From assembly GCA_033182465.1 (NCBI GenBank), contig CP137325.1, positions 496,001 to 560,000 of the forward strand: 64,000 nucleotides of DNA, read 5' to 3'. This document shows, piece by piece, positions 60,119 to 64,000 of the stretch. The notes beneath the pieces are model-generated. The model was not told the origin of the DNA, searched no databases, and was given only the letters and a program-made list of their open reading frames with translations. This DNA comes from Sanghuangporus weigelae (lineage: Eukaryota; Basidiomycota; Agaricomycetes; Hymenochaetales; Hymenochaetaceae). The position numbers and the translations under genes are program-made. The first letter of the stretch is position 1, and every line of letters starts with the position of its first letter.

Positions 60119-61168
60119 GGAAAGCATATAAACCCGCCTTCATCGACTGTTCACCAACGATGTTGAACATCAATGGCACCACTCACATTCACACGACTAA
60201 GACGGAGGAATACCAGCCAAGATTTGATTATTAATGTTTTGAGCTCCGCTTCTGTTGTTACTAGCGATTCTGATCGTCGTTTTTCCGTTAAGTATGACTC
60301 ATCTGTGAGAACAAGGTCGTCTGTCGCACATTCATTCATCATACCTACCGAGCTCCAAATAATTGTGTCCTGCTTGAGCTTCTCATGCCACGCTTTCTGA
60401 TTTGGACTGCTCTTGCAAGGCAACCATCTTGATGAAAGACTGTGCTAGTCTGTTCCTTCATGGCCACCATCATGCAAATCGACACTAGGCTCCAGGTCTT
60501 CTCGGATCGGTGATGATGGTAGGAGTCTTTACGAGCAGTTGCGTGATGATACTCTGCGTTAAAACTCCCGTTTGGCCAGATTTTCCCTCCATCAAGCGTC
60601 TTTGCTTCGGACGCGAGATAGAAGAGCGTGTATTTATGGCACGAGAAGGCGATTCAATTCATCCGGTTAATCCATCGACCCGCGGATGTAGTTTGAAGGC
60701 CAAGGAAACCTGATGTGGCTTCACGCAAGGAGTGGAATGCTTAAGAGGGATGGTAGTTAGTTGGGGTATCAGTTTCTCTCCCCAGGCCGTCTTTTCTCGG
60801 AGCTACGCTGTCATTCTTTATTTTATTTTATTCTTTCTGCACCTCTTCCGGCGTAAGTCAGTCCACCGCTCTGACCATCCCCCAGCTCAACATATTTCCG
60901 CAGATCGATTGCCCTTATTTTCGCAATCTCTCTCTAGCTTGAAGCGGAATTTTTCTTTTTATACGCGTTTCAAGGGAATCCGTGAGATTCTAACTGGTAT
61001 AGTTCGTTCAGAATTTGATTCACAACCACGTCGCTCTCAGATTATTTTCACGATACGATGAGAATCGGGAAACTGCAGACGAGGGACTCGCAGGTGAAAG
61101 TGGAACAGGCGTGTATTCTTTGTGACTCTTGCATAAACGGGGTGATTTAACATACCAGAAATTCTCAG
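60119..61168. other. Upstream region of family 2 member c
   Basis: No gene that I can support. The frames at 60173-60423 on both strands have no motif. The first exon of the next gene, with its start codon, should lie somewhere in 60.7-61.15 kb, but I cannot fix it. Confidence 0.4.
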
Positions 61169-62350
61169 ATATTTGACAACACTCCGGGGAAGATCCAGTA
61201 CAGCACCGGATGGGACTTCAACCAGCACGTAAATCAAAATGAGACAAGCCATTCAACCGGGATACCTGGTTCAAATATGTTTGTTACATTCCAAGGTAAG
61301 GGCTCTTTTCCTTGCGTCTCTTGGCTCCTCTTACATCACGAACAGGTACCCAGGTCAATGTGACCGGTACATTTCCGGCAGGAGAAGCGCCTTTAGCTGC
61401 GAATTATATAGTCGATAATGGCCAGACGTTTATGGCACCGGTGCCGTCTGCTTCACAGGATGTGATCCACCAGACGCTATTTGCATCACCTATTCTGCAA
61501 GATGGGCCACATAATCTTACTGTGCAAGTTTTCCAGACGGGACTAGGACGAAACTACACTTTCCAGAACTTCAGGGTATTGACAAGTAGTGGTGGTGGTG
61601 CATCAGCGGATAGCAATCCCATATCTACCGCTCCCAAAGGCCAACCCAATGATTCTCAAAACACTGCGGCCATTGTTGGTGGCATTCTTGGTGCTATAAT
61701 ATTCTCTCTTCTCGCCGTCTTGCTCTCGTTTTGTTTTTGGAAGAAGAAACGAGCTTCCGCAATTATAAGCTCTGATGAACGACGTTTACCGCCAGCGATG
61801 TACTATGGGCGGCCCTTATCTGATGGATTCTTGAAAGGTGTGTCATAACGAATACAAGTTCATTCTTTAACACTGAAACTGTACTTTAGAGCGTGACATG
61901 TACTGGTGTGATTCGGCCTCGGTTATAGATACCAATTCCAAGTTCACGTTCGCTGTGCACAAGCACACAGCAAACCAGTCGAGTCCATCATGGATGTCCG
62001 TCAATCTACCACCAAGTGTGCCGCAAAGCGCCCTCATTAGTCCACGAACAGTTCCAGATTGGTCGACTTACAAGGGGTCAAGTGTGATCAATCAGGAAAC
62101 GAGGACGTTCCGGACCACTGATCGAGAAATTTCGGATTGGCCAAGCTACAAAGGGTCTAGTGTCGTATATCCGCAAAAGCAACCAGAGCGATCGCATTTC
62201 TCGCCCTACACGTCGAGGACGCTTTCCTCCATAGCGTTCCGGGAACCGACTCCGCGAGTACCCATCAGAGGCGACCTTTCGCCATCCAAGGATGACTCGA
62301 GATCTTCATTATCGGCGCTACCGGCTCCCTTCGACCGTCGCATGTTTTAG
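61169..62350 (+). CDS. Single-pass membrane protein with beta-rich ectodomain, family 2 member c (start exon unresolved)
   Basis: Exons 61169-61295, 61346-61837 and 61890-62350 join cleanly. The first gives IFDNTPGKIQYSTGWDF and HSTGIPGSNMFVTFQG. The second gives GTQVNVTGTFPAGEAPLAAN, a Y-I-V-D-N-G strand, the HQTLFASPILQDGPHNLTVQ block and GRNYTFQNF. The third is the cytoplasmic tail. The TM lies in the second exon (AAIVGGILGAIIFSLLAVLL), then KKKR. The tail contains a repeated W(S/P)(T/S)YKGSSV motif, twice about 37 residues apart. No ATG is found in frame before a stop upstream of 61169, so at least one short 5' exon is missing from this model. The family seems to have a lectin-like fold; ligand and function are unknown. 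Confidence 0.75.
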
Positions 62351-63203
62351 TCCGTCGGTCAAAGTGTTATATCACCGACTGTCGTCGCTGGTACTTTTGT
62401 TGACTTTCTAGAGTTCGCCGTGCGTTCTATTTCGTTAGTTTCGTGGACTAATTTTTTTCGCGTGGTTGATGGATTCTTCTCGAACAGTTTCGTGTTGGTG
62501 TTCAATAGAAGCACCTGAGACCATTCTTTGAACTTGTAATTGAGATTATACCCAATCGGATCTTCCTAATTAACCCGTCAGTACGACATTGTGGTTCCGA
62601 TTCGGATCTCCTACCTAATTCATACTACTTCATCAAACTCGTCACTGTAAGCTGATAGCCGAACAGACCGAATCTTCAAAGTAGTCTCGTTGCTCTTCAA
62701 ATACCGTCAGGTATCCACCTCTGAAATCAGGTACAACGAGCAAACATAACCTGACTAATACTAATCTAACGAGCGACCCATTTCTATGCAGCAAGATCCA
62801 TCAGACGAAGGATACAGTTCCAACCTCTCATCTCATCGTGAGGAAAGAAAGCGAATGGCAACTATCCATATCATTCAGTTGCAGTTCGTTGCAATGCAGC
62901 CTTATGATGCGTATGTACCTCATCGACACATCGAGCGCCAGGACCGACGAATCTTCTCTTTAAGAACTGGTTCGTTTCTGTCTCTTCCGGTCATACGTAT
63001 CTTTACCAAAACTGTCACTACGTTGTCCGCTGGCGGATTGTTATCTTCCAATTGATCGAGGGAAACTGACAGAAGTTTTGTGCATCCTACCGCTGTACTC
63101 AGAAACAATGACGTTCAGCTGACAAGTTTAACGGACCAGGACAGCGTAGACGTGTCTTCATATAATTGCAGACCTCTCATAGGTCCCGGTGTCAGGTTAT
63201 AGA
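62351..63203. other. Intergenic between family 2 members c and d
   Basis: Short frames only; probable 3' end of member c and promoter of member d. Confidence 0.4.
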
Positions 63204-64000
63204 ATGGCAAACAATGGGAGTAATTCAGAAAACCAAACCGTGAGTACGTCTGTTGCCACTGTTGTAAAGTCATCCAACCGGATCATGCTAGAGCTATTTC
63301 ATTCATGACGACAACGGCACGATTGACTATCGTGGATCATGGGTCATGAACACGTTTACTCTTCCAACGTCTTCAAATCATCAAACAAGCTGGAACCCTG
63401 CAGACAGTACTGCAGGCATTCGTCTCCTTCATCAGTTTGTTCTTCCTCCGAACCCCAATTGTGATGCACGACTTACGATATAGCAGGATCACAGATACAA
63501 GTCCTTGGCATGATTAAGCCAGGAGATGATATCATTCGTGCCAACTACAGTATTGACGGTGGCGATCCGACGACTAGAAGGGTCTCCGGCCTGTCGCAAG
63601 ACGTTCCACTGTACAACCAAACGTTTTATACTTCATCTATTCTTGACAACGGATATCACAATCTCACAGTCCAAATGTTGGAGACTGGTAAGAGTAGAAA
63701 CTACTCGTTCCAAATGTTTAATGTCCTCGAGGCTGAGGAGCAAAACATTTCGCAAGCATTGAACGCGGGCGATGACCACCACCGTCAATTTGGAAGCTCG
63801 ATGACTACGGTTGTCGTCGGCGCGGTGCTAGGATCTGTTATATTTTTACTCCTCGCTTTCAAGCTGCATTCTATCTGCGGAGGAAGAGACGACTTATGCA
63901 AATGCCATTACATGATCACTCGAGGTCTCCATTTGACGGCACACAGAGAAGCGAGTGATTTCCTATTGAGCATTATTTATAGAACTCACTCTCTCGTTAG
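63204..64000 (+). CDS. Single-pass membrane protein, family 2 member d (cut by right edge)
   Basis: A short exon 63204-63239 (MANNGSNSENQT) joins in phase 0 to an exon from 63292 with SYFIHDDNGTIDYRGSW. A later exon from about 63486 gives SQIQVLGMIKPGDDIIRAN, YSIDGGDPTTRRVSG, YNQTFYTSSILDNGYHNLTV and GKSRNYSFQMFNV, then a TM (TVVVGAVLGSVIFLLLAF). The join between the second and third exon (63390-63485) is not resolved: the expected HST...F.F.G block is only partly legible there, so this copy may be damaged. Its tail lies beyond the window. It is in tandem with member c. Confidence 0.6.

Noticed and set aside
60151-60423. Frames on both strands upstream of family 2 member c
   Set aside because: No motif and no in-frame link to the next exon; could not be tied to the gene.

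Overview
The window looks like nuclear DNA of a mushroom-forming basidiomycete (Agaricomycetes). The genes are compact and cut by many 45-70 nt introns. The recognisable families are typical of that group: a DUF6699 protein, an expanded TKL-type kinase, a nuclease-kinase fusion in tandem, a CYP53-type P450, and Ser/Thr-rich single-pass membrane proteins. There is one intron-bearing tRNA-Asn. All calls were made by reading the sequence and joining exons by hand; no database search was run.

Layout. 0-1.1 kb: 5' part of an unrecognised membrane protein (minus) that runs off the left edge. 2.4-6.6 kb: an intact TKL-like kinase and a decayed tandem copy. 7.1-8.1 kb: first member of a four-gene family of small single-pass membrane proteins. 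9.0-9.5 kb: a DUF6699 protein. 12.4-21.1 kb: two intact genes joining a PD-(D/E)XK nuclease-like domain to a short protein kinase, a decayed third copy, a TA-flanked MITE and a 760-bp foldback element. 22.5-24.5 kb: a CYP53-type P450. 25.0-29.5 kb: three more members of the small membrane family in a row. 29.9-44 kb: a dense housekeeping stretch with tRNA-Asn, NAC beta, a NAPE-PLD-like hydrolase plus a truncated copy, coactosin, an RRG9/neugrin-like mitochondrial protein, a GNAT acetyltransferase plus a decayed copy, a PAQR/Izh receptor and a TBC GAP of the Gyp8/TBC1D20 type. 44-48.6 kb: an intact and a decayed member of a second membrane family (beta-rich ectodomain, Ser/Thr stalk, one TM segment, cytoplasmic tail). 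48.9-60.1 kb: a transposon graveyard with MITEs, LTR-element fossils and a long inverted repeat. 61.1-64 kb: two more members of the second membrane family, the last cut by the right edge.

The main theme is local duplication followed by decay: TKL kinase, nuclease-kinase, GNAT, NAPE-PLD and both membrane families all show an intact copy next to a decayed or diverged one. The strongest candidates for something undescribed are the four-gene family with invariant LWD, W..M/PLS and S-V-(I/L)-I-(A/S)-MP blocks around a conserved phase-0 intron, and the tandem nuclease-kinase fusions, whose 3' halves look homogenised.
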